Source: Bacteroides oleiciplenus YIT 12058
GTDB taxonomy: Bacteria > Bacteroidota > Bacteroidia > Bacteroidales > Bacteroidaceae
Length of the DNA: 64,000 bases
Direction: 5' to 3'
NCBI RefSeq assembly: GCF_000315485.1
Contig: NZ_JH992940.1
Coordinates: forward strand, 1,079,786 to 1,143,785
The notes below the pieces were generated by a model. The model worked only from the letters and a program-made list of their open reading frames with translations, was not told where the DNA came from and did no database searches. The position numbers and the translations under genes were made by a program. Positions 27,049-34,666 of the stretch are shown in pieces (position 1 is the first letter of the stretch; each line of letters opens with the position of its first letter).

Positions 27049-27291
27049 TTAATCGGAGATGGAGGGAGGAGGATCACCGATAGCACGTTCTATGAGTTCA
27101 TTACTGACATAGCCTTCCTTATCGCCGTCTGTAGCAGCCGAATTCAGGAAGTTCGGGAAGAAGAATACACGCAAAATAGCGAACATAATAAAGAGTTTCA
27201 GCAAGATGATGAACCACAATGTACGGCCCAATGTCATACCGCGAAAGCCATCTACGTAAAAACGCCAGATGCTGAGTACTGTATTCTTCAT
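27049..27291 (-). CDS. DUF4492 small membrane protein of the cyd operon
   Basis: The 80-residue protein has a conserved start FYVDGFRGMTLGRTLW and one membrane helix (about 25-45), then a soluble tail ending in a proline run. DUF4492 proteins are typically encoded just before cydA in Bacteroidetes and some Epsilonproteobacteria. By analogy with CydX/CydS it may be an accessory subunit of cytochrome bd; this is inference from location and size. A -7 box (TATATTTG, minus strand) is at 27314-27321, so this is the first gene of the operon. Confidence 0.85.
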   Translation of the reverse strand: MKNTVLSIWRFYVDGFRGMTLGRTLWFIILLKLFIMFAILRVFFFPNFLNSAATDGDKEGYVSNELIERAIGDPPPSISD

Positions 27292-27452
27292 AATATCAAA
27301 ATTATAATGATTACAAATATAAAACTTATATACATATATAACAAATAAATAGGGAAAAAGTTAAGCCGCTCGCTAAATTATAGTTCATTTCTGCTCTATA
27401 TATAATTTCGTCAACCGATAAAGTCAGTTGTCGGCACAAAAAAGTATTCCGC

Positions 27453-27498
27453 CGTCGGAAACTTGTAAACCGTCTATTCGTTTTGCAGGTTTCCGACG
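27453..27498. promoter_or_regulatory. Operator-like inverted repeat over the efflux promoter
   Basis: CGTCGGAAAC (27453-27462) and GTTTCCGACG (27489-27498) form a perfect 10/10 inverted repeat, centres 36 bp apart. The right arm lies in the spacer between the -33 and -7 elements of the efflux operon promoter. Confidence 0.6.
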
Positions 27499-27513
27499 CG
27501 CCTCATACCTTTG
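27482..27513 (+). promoter_or_regulatory. Promoter of the efflux operon
   Basis: TTTG at 27482-27485 and TACCTTTG at 27506-27513 with 20 bp between. Because the in-frame codon at 27483 lies in the -33 element, the first gene must begin at 27549. Confidence 0.8.
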
Positions 27514-27548
27514 TGCAGGTAAAAAACATATTTAGCAATAACAGAGAT

Positions 27549-28976
27549 ATGAGAAATGTAAGAAGATTGACAGTGATAACACTATGCGTGGCCAGTGCCT
27601 GTGCAGGCAGTTCAACGCTGTGTGCACAGGAACCTGCCTCTGCCGTGCAAACAGAAAGCACGGCGCAGGATGCCACTCTGCAAGATGGTGAAGCGCTTCC
27701 CTCCCAATGGGACCTGCAAACCTGCATCGACTATGCCTTGCAGCACAACATCACCCTGAAGCGTAACCGCATCAGTGCGGAGAGTGCCGAAGTAGATGTA
27801 AAAACCGCTAAGGCAGCCCTTTTCCCAAGCCTGTCGGCAAGTGTCAGCCAACGTATCGTGAATCGTCCCAACAGTGAGAGCGGCACCATCATCAGTGGTG
27901 ACAACATCACCAGCAGTACGAGCAAGACGTCCTACAACGGCAGTTACGGCATTGATGCCAACTGGACTCTCTACAACGGCAATAAGCGCCTGAACACCAT
28001 TAAACAACAGACATTGAACAACCGCATCGCCGAACTCAACGTTGCCGAAAGCGAGAACTCCATCGAGGAAAGCATCGCACAGATATATGTGCAGATACTT
28101 TATGCTGCCGAAGCCGTAAAGGTGAACGAGAATACTCTTGCCGTGAGTCAGGCCGAACGCGACCGCGCACAGCAGTTGCTGGAAGCCGGAAGCATCGCTA
28201 AAAGCGACCTTGCACAGTTGGAATCGCAGGTGAGCACGGATAAGTATCAGTTGGTGACCGCACAAGCCACTCTGCAAGATTACAAACTGCAACTGAAACA
28301 ACTCCTCGAGCTGGACGGTGAAAAGGAAATGGATCTCTACCTCCCCAGCCTGGGCGATGAGAGTGTACTGATACCGTTACCCACCAAGACAGATGTGTAT
28401 CGCGCCGCCCTCACCTTCCGTCCGGAAATTGAGTCGGGCAAACTGAATGTGCAGGCATCCGACCTCGACATCAGCATTGCCAAAGCAGGATACATCCCTA
28501 CCCTGAGCCTTAGCGCCGGTATTGGAACCACCAATGCCAACGGCAATGACTTCTCTTTCTCCGAACAGGTGAAGAATAACTGGAACAACTCGCTGGGACT
28601 GACTGTAAGTATCCCCATCTTCAACAACCGCCAGACCAAGAGCGCTGTGCAGAAGGCCCGCCTGCAAAAGCAGACCAGCGAACTGGACTTGCTGGACCAG
28701 CAGAAGACCCTGTACAAGACCATCGAAAGCCTGTGGCTGGATGCCAACAGTGCGCAACAGCAATACGTGGCCGCCGCCGAGAAACTGCGCAGCACACAAA
28801 CAAGTTACGACCTCATTCAGGAACAGTTCAACCTGGGTATGAAGAATACCGTGGAACTGCTGACGGAGAAGAACAACTTGCTCAATGCACAGCAGGAGAC
28901 GCTACAAGCCAAGTATATGGCGATATTGAATGCACAGTTGCTGCGCTTCTACCAGGGAGAAGGGATAGCACTATAA
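27549..28976 (+). CDS. TolC-family outer-membrane efflux protein
   Basis: The 475-residue protein has a signal peptide (MRNVRRLTVITLC..., cleavage near LCAQ) and two OEP repeats of long alpha-helices and beta-strands: LQTCIDYALQHNITLKRNR, the coiled-coil region EAGSIAKSDLAQLESQVS, and SLGLTVSIPIFNNRQTKSAV. It forms the trimeric exit duct for the MacA/MacB-type pump encoded just downstream (48 bp gap). The start is set by the promoter at 27482-27513. First gene of a six-gene unit that ends with a two-component system. Confidence 0.92.
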   Translation: MRNVRRLTVITLCVASACAGSSTLCAQEPASAVQTESTAQDATLQDGEALPSQWDLQTCIDYALQHNITLKRNRISAESAEVDVKTAKAALFPSLSASVSQRIVNRPNSESGTIISGDNITSSTSKTSYNGSYGIDANWTLYNGNKRLNTIKQQTLNNRIAELNVAESENSIEESIAQIYVQILYAAEAVKVNENTLAVSQAERDRAQQLLEAGSIAKSDLAQLESQVSTDKYQLVTAQATLQDYKLQLKQLLELDGEKEMDLYLPSLGDESVLIPLPTKTDVYRAALTFRPEIESGKLNVQASDLDISIAKAGYIPTLSLSAGIGTTNANGNDFSFSEQVKNNWNNSLGLTVSIPIFNNRQTKSAVQKARLQKQTSELDLLDQQKTLYKTIESLWLDANSAQQQYVAAAEKLRSTQTSYDLIQEQFNLGMKNTVELLTEKNNLLNAQQETLQAKYMAILNAQLLRFYQGEGIAL

Positions 28977-29024
28977 ACATGTTTCAAAACATAAAATTAA
29001 TTCAATAAGTATATCATATAAAGT

Positions 29025-30248
29025 ATGAGTAAGAAAAAAATTATCATCGTAGCAGCCGGAATCATCATTGTAGCCGGCATAGCTGTCTGGGCATTTGGCG
29101 GACAAGCCAAAAAACGGAAAGTGGTGTACGAGACGACCACCGTGGGCCGTGCCGATATCTCCAACTCTGTGACCGCCACAGGCACCATTGAGCCGGTGAC
29201 CGAAGTAGAAGTCGGCACGCAGGTCAGCGGTATCATCGACAAGTTGTATGCAGATTACAACTCGGTAGTAACCAAAGGGCAACTCATCGCTGAGATGGAT
29301 AAAGTGACCCTGCAAAGTGAATTCGCTTCGCAGAAGGCAACCTATGACGGCGCAAAAGCCGAATACGAGTATCAGCAAAAGAACTATGAGCGTAACAAAG
29401 GTTTGCACGAGAAACAGCTCATCAGTGATACGGACTACGAACAAAGTCTCTACAACTATCAGAAAGCGAAGAGTGCCTTCGACAGCAGTAAGGCTTCTCT
29501 TGCCAAGGCGGAACGTAATCTGTCATATGCCACCATCACCTCCCCTATTGATGGCGTAGTCATCAGCCGTGATGTGGAAGAAGGACAGACCGTGGCTTCC
29601 GGCTTCGAAACCCCGACCCTCTTCACCATTGCTGCGGACTTGACCCAGATGCAGGTAGTGGCCGACGTGGATGAAGCTGATATAGGTGATGTGGAAGAAG
29701 GGCAACGTGTGAGCTTCACGGTGGATGCTTATCCGAATGATGTATTCGAAGGAAAGGTGACGCAAATCCGCCTGGGAGCTACGAGCAGTTCAAGCAGCAG
29801 TACTACTACGACTACGGTAATAACGTATGAAGTAGTCATCTCTGCACACAACCCGGATTTGAAGTTGAAACCAAGACTGACGGCTAATATCACCATCTAT
29901 ACACTGGACAAGCAAGGAGTGCTGAGCGTTCCTGCAAAGGCGTTGCGCTTTACGCCTGCCATTCCGTTGGTTGGTCAGAATGCTGTAATCAAGGATTGCG
30001 AAGGTGAGCATAAAGTGTGGACCAAAGAAGGAGATACATTTACTGCACATCCGGTCAGCATTGGTATCTCCAATGGAATAATGACGGAAATTACGGGTGG
30101 TGTCAATGAAGGTACACAGATTGTGGCTGACGCAGTAATCAGTACAAGTGGCGAGCAGGCTGCCGTAAGCGAAGGACAAGCTGACAGTGAAAGAAGTCCG
30201 TTCATGCCTGGACGCCCGGGAGACAATAAGAAAAAGAACAATAAATGA
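29025..30248 (+). CDS. MacA-like periplasmic adaptor (HlyD/RND-type)
   Basis: The 407-residue protein has an N-terminal membrane anchor (about 5-25), a biotinyl-lipoyl-like domain (EVEVGTQVSGIIDKLY and its second half SYATITSPIDGVVISRDV), a coiled-coil hairpin (about 100-165, YDGAKAEYEYQQKNYERN) and beta-barrel domains with a Ser/Thr-rich insertion (SSSSSTTTTT, about 255-267). It joins the inner-membrane ABC permease to the TolC-like duct. The operon order TolC-MacA-ATPase-permease supports a MacAB-type tripartite exporter; the substrate may be a peptide, macrolide or lipid-linked molecule. Confidence 0.92.
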   Translation: MSKKKIIIVAAGIIIVAGIAVWAFGGQAKKRKVVYETTTVGRADISNSVTATGTIEPVTEVEVGTQVSGIIDKLYADYNSVVTKGQLIAEMDKVTLQSEFASQKATYDGAKAEYEYQQKNYERNKGLHEKQLISDTDYEQSLYNYQKAKSAFDSSKASLAKAERNLSYATITSPIDGVVISRDVEEGQTVASGFETPTLFTIAADLTQMQVVADVDEADIGDVEEGQRVSFTVDAYPNDVFEGKVTQIRLGATSSSSSSTTTTTVITYEVVISAHNPDLKLKPRLTANITIYTLDKQGVLSVPAKALRFTPAIPLVGQNAVIKDCEGEHKVWTKEGDTFTAHPVSIGISNGIMTEITGGVNEGTQIVADAVISTSGEQAAVSEGQADSERSPFMPGRPGDNKKKNNK

Positions 30249-30298
30249 TATTTTAGCGCCATGCGCTAAATTATCATTCATATAATAACAAGAACAAA

Positions 30299-31042
30299 AT
30301 GAGCAAAACAGTCATAGAATTGCAAAATATCCGGCGGGACTTCCAGGTGGGTGAAGAAACGGTACACGCTTTGCGTGGCGTCTCCTTCTCCATCGCCGAA
30401 GGAGAGTTCGTAACCATTATGGGTACGTCCGGCTCCGGTAAATCGACGCTGTTGAACACTCTGGGCTGCCTTGATACCCCTACCAGCGGCGAGTATCTGC
30501 TGGACGGTATATCCGTGCGCACCATGAGCAAGCCTCAACGTGCCATCCTGAGAAACCGCAAAATTGGCTTTGTCTTCCAGAGCTATAACTTGCTGGCAAA
30601 AACCACCGCTGTAGAGAATGTGGAACTTCCCTTGATGTACAACGCCTCCATCTCAGCCGCCGAACGCCGCCACCGCGCCATCGAAGCTCTGCAAGCCGTG
30701 GGACTGGGCGATCGCTTGGAACACAAATCGAACCAGATGTCCGGCGGACAGATGCAACGCGTAGCCATTGCCCGCGCCTTGGTGAACAACCCTGCGGTAA
30801 TCCTTGCCGACGAAGCGACGGGTAATCTGGATACACGTACCTCTTTCGAGATTCTGGTCCTCTTCCAAAAGTTGCATGCCGAAGGACGCACCATCATATT
30901 CGTCACCCACAACCCCGAAATTGCCCAATACAGCAGCCGGAACATCCGTCTGCGCGACGGACACGTGACAGAAGATACAGTAAATCAAAAAATTCTCTCG
31001 GCAGCCACAGCCTTAGCAGCGTTGCCGAAGAGCGATGATTAG
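30299..31042 (+). CDS. MacB/LolD-type ABC transporter ATP-binding protein
   Basis: The 247-residue ATPase has Walker A GTSGSGKST, Q-loop VFQSYNLLAKTTAVENV, signature MSGGQMQRVAIARAL, Walker B VILADEATGNLD and the H-loop THNPEIAQY. It is the separate nucleotide-binding half of a MacB-type mechanotransmission exporter. Its stop codon (TAG, 31040-31042) opens a hairpin repeat that separates it from the permease. Confidence 0.94.
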   Translation: MSKTVIELQNIRRDFQVGEETVHALRGVSFSIAEGEFVTIMGTSGSGKSTLLNTLGCLDTPTSGEYLLDGISVRTMSKPQRAILRNRKIGFVFQSYNLLAKTTAVENVELPLMYNASISAAERRHRAIEALQAVGLGDRLEHKSNQMSGGQMQRVAIARALVNNPAVILADEATGNLDTRTSFEILVLFQKLHAEGRTIIFVTHNPEIAQYSSRNIRLRDGHVTEDTVNQKILSAATALAALPKSDD

Positions 31043-31118
31043 TGATTAACGATTAGTGATAAGTGATTAGTAGCTTATCACTGACTGCTAACCGCTTATC
31101 ACTAACCACTAAACGTTA
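31039..31118. repeat. Intergenic hairpin repeat, TTAGTGA-word arms, no GCGCAGCC core
   Basis: Words of the TTAGTGATTA / GATAAGTGATTAG type (31039-31070) pair imperfectly with CTTATCACTGACTGCTAACCGCTTATCACTAACCACTAA (31073-31113, listed here as words only). The loop is short. The left arm begins at the stop codon of the ATPase gene. Confidence 0.65.
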
Positions 31119-31123
31119 TTAAC

Positions 31124-32344
31124 ATGAACGGAACAAACCTTTTCAAAATAGCCCTTCGTGCCCTTGCCAACAACAAGTTGCGCGCCTTCCTCACCATGCT
31201 GGGTATCATCATCGGTGTGGCCTCCGTCATCACCATGCTCGCCATCGGACAGGGTTCGAAGAAGAGCATCCAAGCGCAGATATCGGAGATGGGCTCGAAT
31301 ATGATTATGATCCATCCGGGTGGTGACATGCGTGGCGGTGTCCGACAAGATGCTTCAGCCATGCAGACACTGAAACTGACCGATTACGAGACCCTGCGAG
31401 ACGAAACAAACTTTCTGGCAGCCGTCAGCCCCAACGTATCGTCCAGCGGACAGCTCATTGCCGGAAACAACAACTATCCTGCCTCTGTGAACGGCGTAGG
31501 TACTGAGTATCTCGACATCCGCCAACTGAGCGTGGAGAGCGGTGAAATGTTCACCGAAGCTGACATTCAGAGTGCCGCCAAAGTCTGCATCATCGGTAAA
31601 ACCATTGTGGACAATCTTTTCCCGAACGGGCAAGACCCTATCGGTCATACCATTCGTTTCAACCAGATACCTCTGCGCGTAGTAGGTGTACTCAAAGCCA
31701 AAGGATACAACTCCATGGGTATGGACCAAGACGAAATAGTGTTAGCTCCCTACACCACCGTAATGAAGCGTATGCTTGCTGTCACCTATCTGCAAGGTAT
31801 CTTCGCCTCCGCCCTCTCCGAGGATATGACGGACTATGCAACGGACGAAGTCACCACTCTCCTGCGCCGCAATCATAAACTGAAAGAGAGCGATGACGAC
31901 GACTTCACCATCCGTAGCCAGCAAGAACTCAGCACCATGCTGAACTCCACCACGGACCTGATGACTACACTTCTGGCATGCATCGCCGGCATCTCGCTGG
32001 TGGTAGGTGGTATCGGCATCATGAACATCATGTACGTCAGCGTAACAGAGCGTACCCGCGAAATCGGTCTGCGTATGTCCGTCGGTGCCCGTGGTGTAGA
32101 TATTCTTTCGCAGTTCCTGATTGAGGCCATCCTCATTAGTATCACGGGTGGTATCATCGGAGTCGTCATCGGTTGCGGAGCAGCCTTCATCGTGAAGAAC
32201 GTAGCCCACTGGCCCATCTATATTCAAGCCTGGAGCGTATTCCTCTCCTTTGCAGTCTGCACCGTCACCGGCGTATTCTTCGGCTGGTATCCCGCCAAGA
32301 AGGCGGCTGATCTGGACCCAATAGAGGCGATAAGATACGAATAA
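31124..32344 (+). CDS. MacB-like ABC transporter permease (MacB_PCD + FtsX)
   Basis: The 406-residue permease has helix 1 (about 15-45; NKLRAFLTMLGIIIGVASVI in part), a large periplasmic MacB_PCD domain (about 50-250) and three C-terminal FtsX helices (TTLLACIAGISLVVGGIGIMN, ILISITGGIIGVVIGCGAAF, FLSFAVCTVTGVFFGWYPA). The cytoplasmic motif RTREIGLRMSVGA couples to the ATPase. Ends with the common PAKKAADLDPIEAIRYE tail. A small hairpin AGTGAT-AGA-ATCACT follows at 32346-32360. Confidence 0.93.
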   Translation: MNGTNLFKIALRALANNKLRAFLTMLGIIIGVASVITMLAIGQGSKKSIQAQISEMGSNMIMIHPGGDMRGGVRQDASAMQTLKLTDYETLRDETNFLAAVSPNVSSSGQLIAGNNNYPASVNGVGTEYLDIRQLSVESGEMFTEADIQSAAKVCIIGKTIVDNLFPNGQDPIGHTIRFNQIPLRVVGVLKAKGYNSMGMDQDEIVLAPYTTVMKRMLAVTYLQGIFASALSEDMTDYATDEVTTLLRRNHKLKESDDDDFTIRSQQELSTMLNSTTDLMTTLLACIAGISLVVGGIGIMNIMYVSVTERTREIGLRMSVGARGVDILSQFLIEAILISITGGIIGVVIGCGAAFIVKNVAHWPIYIQAWSVFLSFAVCTVTGVFFGWYPAKKAADLDPIEAIRYE

Positions 32345-32381
32345 GAGTGATAGAATCACTAAATTTAATTATTTTTGTAAC

Positions 32382-33440
32382 ATGATTATGCAAGAGCCCA
32401 AACCCCACTGGATCGCAAAAGTCCTCATTCATATTATCGGATGGGGTATCATCTTCGGCTTTCCGTTCCTGTTGATGAACCGTAGCGGTTTCTCAATAAC
32501 CTGGATAGACTATCTGCGTCATGGCAGTGCGGTTCCTATCTCGTTTCTTATCGTGTTCTATGTCAACTATTGTTTCTTCATCCCCCGTTTCTTGTTCGAG
32601 GGACGCATCAAACAATATATAATGGTGAACCTGCTACTCATTCTCTGCACCGCCATCGGAGTACACTTCTGGCAGAATTTCATCTTCCACACGTTCGCGA
32701 AACCCGAAGGACCCAGACGCCCCGGACCTCCCAGTTGGATATTTATCATGCGCGATGTATTCTCCATGATCCTCACCGTGGGACTGGCTGCTGCCATCCG
32801 CATGAGTGGTCGCTGGGTGAATGTGGAAGCCGCCCGCCGGGAGGCTGAAAAAAGCCGTACGGAAGCCGAACTGAAAAACTTGCGTAACCAATTGAATCCG
32901 CACTTTCTGCTTAATACCCTGAACAATATCTATGCCCTCATCGCTTTCGACAGTGACAAAGCACAAGCTGCCGTTCAGGAGTTGAGCCGCCTGTTGCGCC
33001 ACGTCCTCTACGATAACCAACAAAATTACGTTGCTCTGGGCAAAGAGATGGATTTCATCCGCAACTACATAGAGCTGATGCGCATCCGTCTTGCCTCCAA
33101 CGTAAGCGTAGAGACACAAATCGACATCCGCCCCGACAGTCGCACGGAGATTGCCCCACTCATTTTCATTTCCCTCATAGAGAATGCCTTCAAACATGGC
33201 ATCTCGCCCACCGAGCCCAGCTTCATCCGCATCCATTTCAGCGAAAGCCCTGGCCAGGTATGTTGCGAAATAACCAACAGCTACCACCCCAAGAACCAAG
33301 CTGATAAAAGCGGAAGCGGCATAGGGTTGGAGCAAGTACGGAAACGCCTCGAACTGACCTATCCCGGTCAGTATGAATGGAATCAGGGAGTGAGTGATGA
33401 CGGAAAAGAGTATAAATCGGTATTAAATATAAAATATTAA
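32382..33440 (+). CDS. LytS-like membrane sensor histidine kinase (His_kinase family)
   Basis: The 352-residue protein has four hydrophobic helices in the first 150 residues, then the His_kinase domain with acceptor His174 in RNQLNPHFLLNTLNNIY and an HATPase-like C-terminus (SLIENAFKHGI, GSGIGLEQVRKRLELTY). A TATTTTTG -7-like box at 32370-32377 sits almost on the start codon, so either internal transcription starts at the ATG of 32388 or the gene is read through from the efflux genes. It pairs with the LytTR regulator downstream and probably senses the stress the pump relieves. Confidence 0.9.
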   Translation: MIMQEPKPHWIAKVLIHIIGWGIIFGFPFLLMNRSGFSITWIDYLRHGSAVPISFLIVFYVNYCFFIPRFLFEGRIKQYIMVNLLLILCTAIGVHFWQNFIFHTFAKPEGPRRPGPPSWIFIMRDVFSMILTVGLAAAIRMSGRWVNVEAARREAEKSRTEAELKNLRNQLNPHFLLNTLNNIYALIAFDSDKAQAAVQELSRLLRHVLYDNQQNYVALGKEMDFIRNYIELMRIRLASNVSVETQIDIRPDSRTEIAPLIFISLIENAFKHGISPTEPSFIRIHFSESPGQVCCEITNSYHPKNQADKSGSGIGLEQVRKRLELTYPGQYEWNQGVSDDGKEYKSVLNIKY

Positions 33441-33518
33441 TTGTTAATTATCAATTGGCTGCGCAGCAGTGACATTGTACAGCCAATTAATATTTAATAT
33501 TTAAAAATTAATAATTAA
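33441..33518. repeat. Intergenic hairpin repeat, TTAATTA-word arms, GCGCAGC core
   Basis: Left arm TTGTTAATTATCAATTGGCT (33441-33460) is followed by the core GCGCAGCAGTGACATTGTAC and the right arm AGCCAATTAATATTTAATA (33481-33499) with more AT words after it. The inner AATTGGCT/AGCCAATT arms are perfect. It starts directly after the kinase stop codon. Confidence 0.7.
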
Positions 33519-33522
33519 AATC

Positions 33523-34224
33523 ATGAACCTGACTTGTGCCATAGTAGATGACGAACCCTTAGCTTTAGGTCTTATAGAAAGCTACGTCAACAAAACCCCG
33601 TTCCTGACATTAACGGGAAAGTATTCCAGTGCCGTACAGGCTATGAAGGAATTGCCGGAAAAGCAGGTAGACCTGCTCTTCCTCGACATACAGATGCCGG
33701 AACTCAACGGCTTGGAGTTCTCTAAAATGGTAGACCCACATACACGCATTGTGTTCAGCACTGCTTTTGAGCAATATGCCATCGATGGCTACAAGGTGAA
33801 TGCATTGGATTATCTACTGAAACCTATCTCCTACGTAGACTTTTTGCAGGCAGCAAACAAAGCCGTACAGTGGTTTGAGCTATTGCAACAACCGAAAGAT
33901 GAAATCGAAAGCATCTTCGTGAAAAGTGACTATAAACTAGTGCAAATAGAGCTTAAAAAGATACTTTATGTGGAAGGATTGAAGGATTATGTCAAGATTT
34001 ATACGGAAGATAATCCCCGCCCCATTTTATCACTAATGAGTATGAAGTCGATGGAGGAATTATTACCGGCATCCCGTTTCATGCGGGTTCACAGGTCCTA
34101 TATTGTACAAAAGGAAAAAATACGAGTTATTGACCGCGGACGTATTGTGTTCGATAAAACGTATATCCCCGTCAGCGACAGTTATAAACAGGTATTTCAA
34201 GCATTCTTAGATAAAAGGAGTTAG
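33523..34224 (+). CDS. LytTR-type response regulator
   Basis: The 233-residue protein has a receiver domain with IVDDEPLALGL, phospho-acceptor Asp55 (LLFLDIQMPELNG) and Lys in LLKPISYVDFL, then a LytTR DNA-binding domain (about 132-230; KILYVEGLKDYVKIYTED, FMRVHRSYIVQKEKI). It is the partner of the LytS-like kinase upstream, and both follow the efflux genes in the same direction. LytTR proteins bind paired direct repeats, so the perfect inverted repeat at 27453-27498 may belong to a different regulator. Confidence 0.92.
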   Translation: MNLTCAIVDDEPLALGLIESYVNKTPFLTLTGKYSSAVQAMKELPEKQVDLLFLDIQMPELNGLEFSKMVDPHTRIVFSTAFEQYAIDGYKVNALDYLLKPISYVDFLQAANKAVQWFELLQQPKDEIESIFVKSDYKLVQIELKKILYVEGLKDYVKIYTEDNPRPILSLMSMKSMEELLPASRFMRVHRSYIVQKEKIRVIDRGRIVFDKTYIPVSDSYKQVFQAFLDKRS

Positions 34225-34306
34225 GAAATAACATCTATTAGTCGATAAAATATCCGAATTTGTCGACAAAACATATTTTCCTATTGCATATTAAAAAATG
34301 TTTTTT

Positions 34307-34314
34307 TATCTTTG
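34307..34314 (+). promoter_or_regulatory. -7 element of a short RNA
   Basis: TATCTTTG with ATTG at 34283-34286, 20 bp upstream, as a one-mismatch -33 element. Confidence 0.65.
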
Positions 34315-34320
34315 CATCGA

Positions 34321-34437
34321 ACAGATAAAGGAAGTTGTGAAACTTCCCCCAATAGAATAGTTTAGTTAAGTCTAGTTTAGTTTTTGTGTGAAAGTGCTTC
34401 CCCGTTAGAGAACGACAAGGGAAGCACTTTTTATTTT
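34321..34437 (+). ncRNA. Putative small RNA, about 110-115 nt
   Basis: A promoter (34283-34314) is followed by hairpin GGAAGTT-GTGA-AACTTCC (34330-34347), a linker made of TAGTTTAGTTAAGTCTAG-type words, and a strong terminator: AAAGTGCTTCCC (34391-34402) pairs perfectly with GGGAAGCACTTT (34419-34430), then T-rich sequence. No coding frame with a usable start fits inside. The two stems both present GGAAG/CTTCC words, so they could exchange partners. It could instead be the leader of the 34505 peptide, but a separate -7 box lies beyond the terminator. Confidence 0.62.
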
Positions 34438-34468
34438 GCTTTTACTTCTCATTTTGTATATCATTGCC

Positions 34469-34476
34469 TATCTTTG
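34469..34476 (+). promoter_or_regulatory. -7 element of the 30-residue membrane peptide
   Basis: TATCTTTG, 28 bp before the ATG at 34505 and after the terminator of the preceding RNA. No well-spaced TTTG -33. Confidence 0.55.
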
Positions 34477-34504
34477 CCAACCGAAAAACTAAAAACGATA
34501 GATT

Positions 34505-34597
34505 ATGTTAGTTCGCATTATTACAATGGTCATTGCCGGAGTTATTATCGTCTACCTGGTTCGTTGGATAGATGAGTTATTCTCCAGACGCAGATAG
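34505..34597 (+). CDS. Putative 30-residue single-helix membrane peptide
   Basis: The frame encodes MLVRIITMVIAGVIIVYLVR followed by WIDELFSRRR and TAG. It is one hydrophobic helix with arginines at both ends, the pattern of small bacterial membrane proteins. A -7 box lies 28 bp upstream and there is an A-rich leader (AAAAACGATAGATT). Codons look ordinary for the region. No family is recognised; similar-length peptides often modulate larger membrane complexes, but no partner is indicated. Confidence 0.45.
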   Translation: MLVRIITMVIAGVIIVYLVRWIDELFSRRR

Positions 34598-34666
34598 TGA
34601 ATTAAGCTGCAATAAGCCTAATTCACCGGAAGCATTTACACACAATTAACACACTGATAATCCTAC

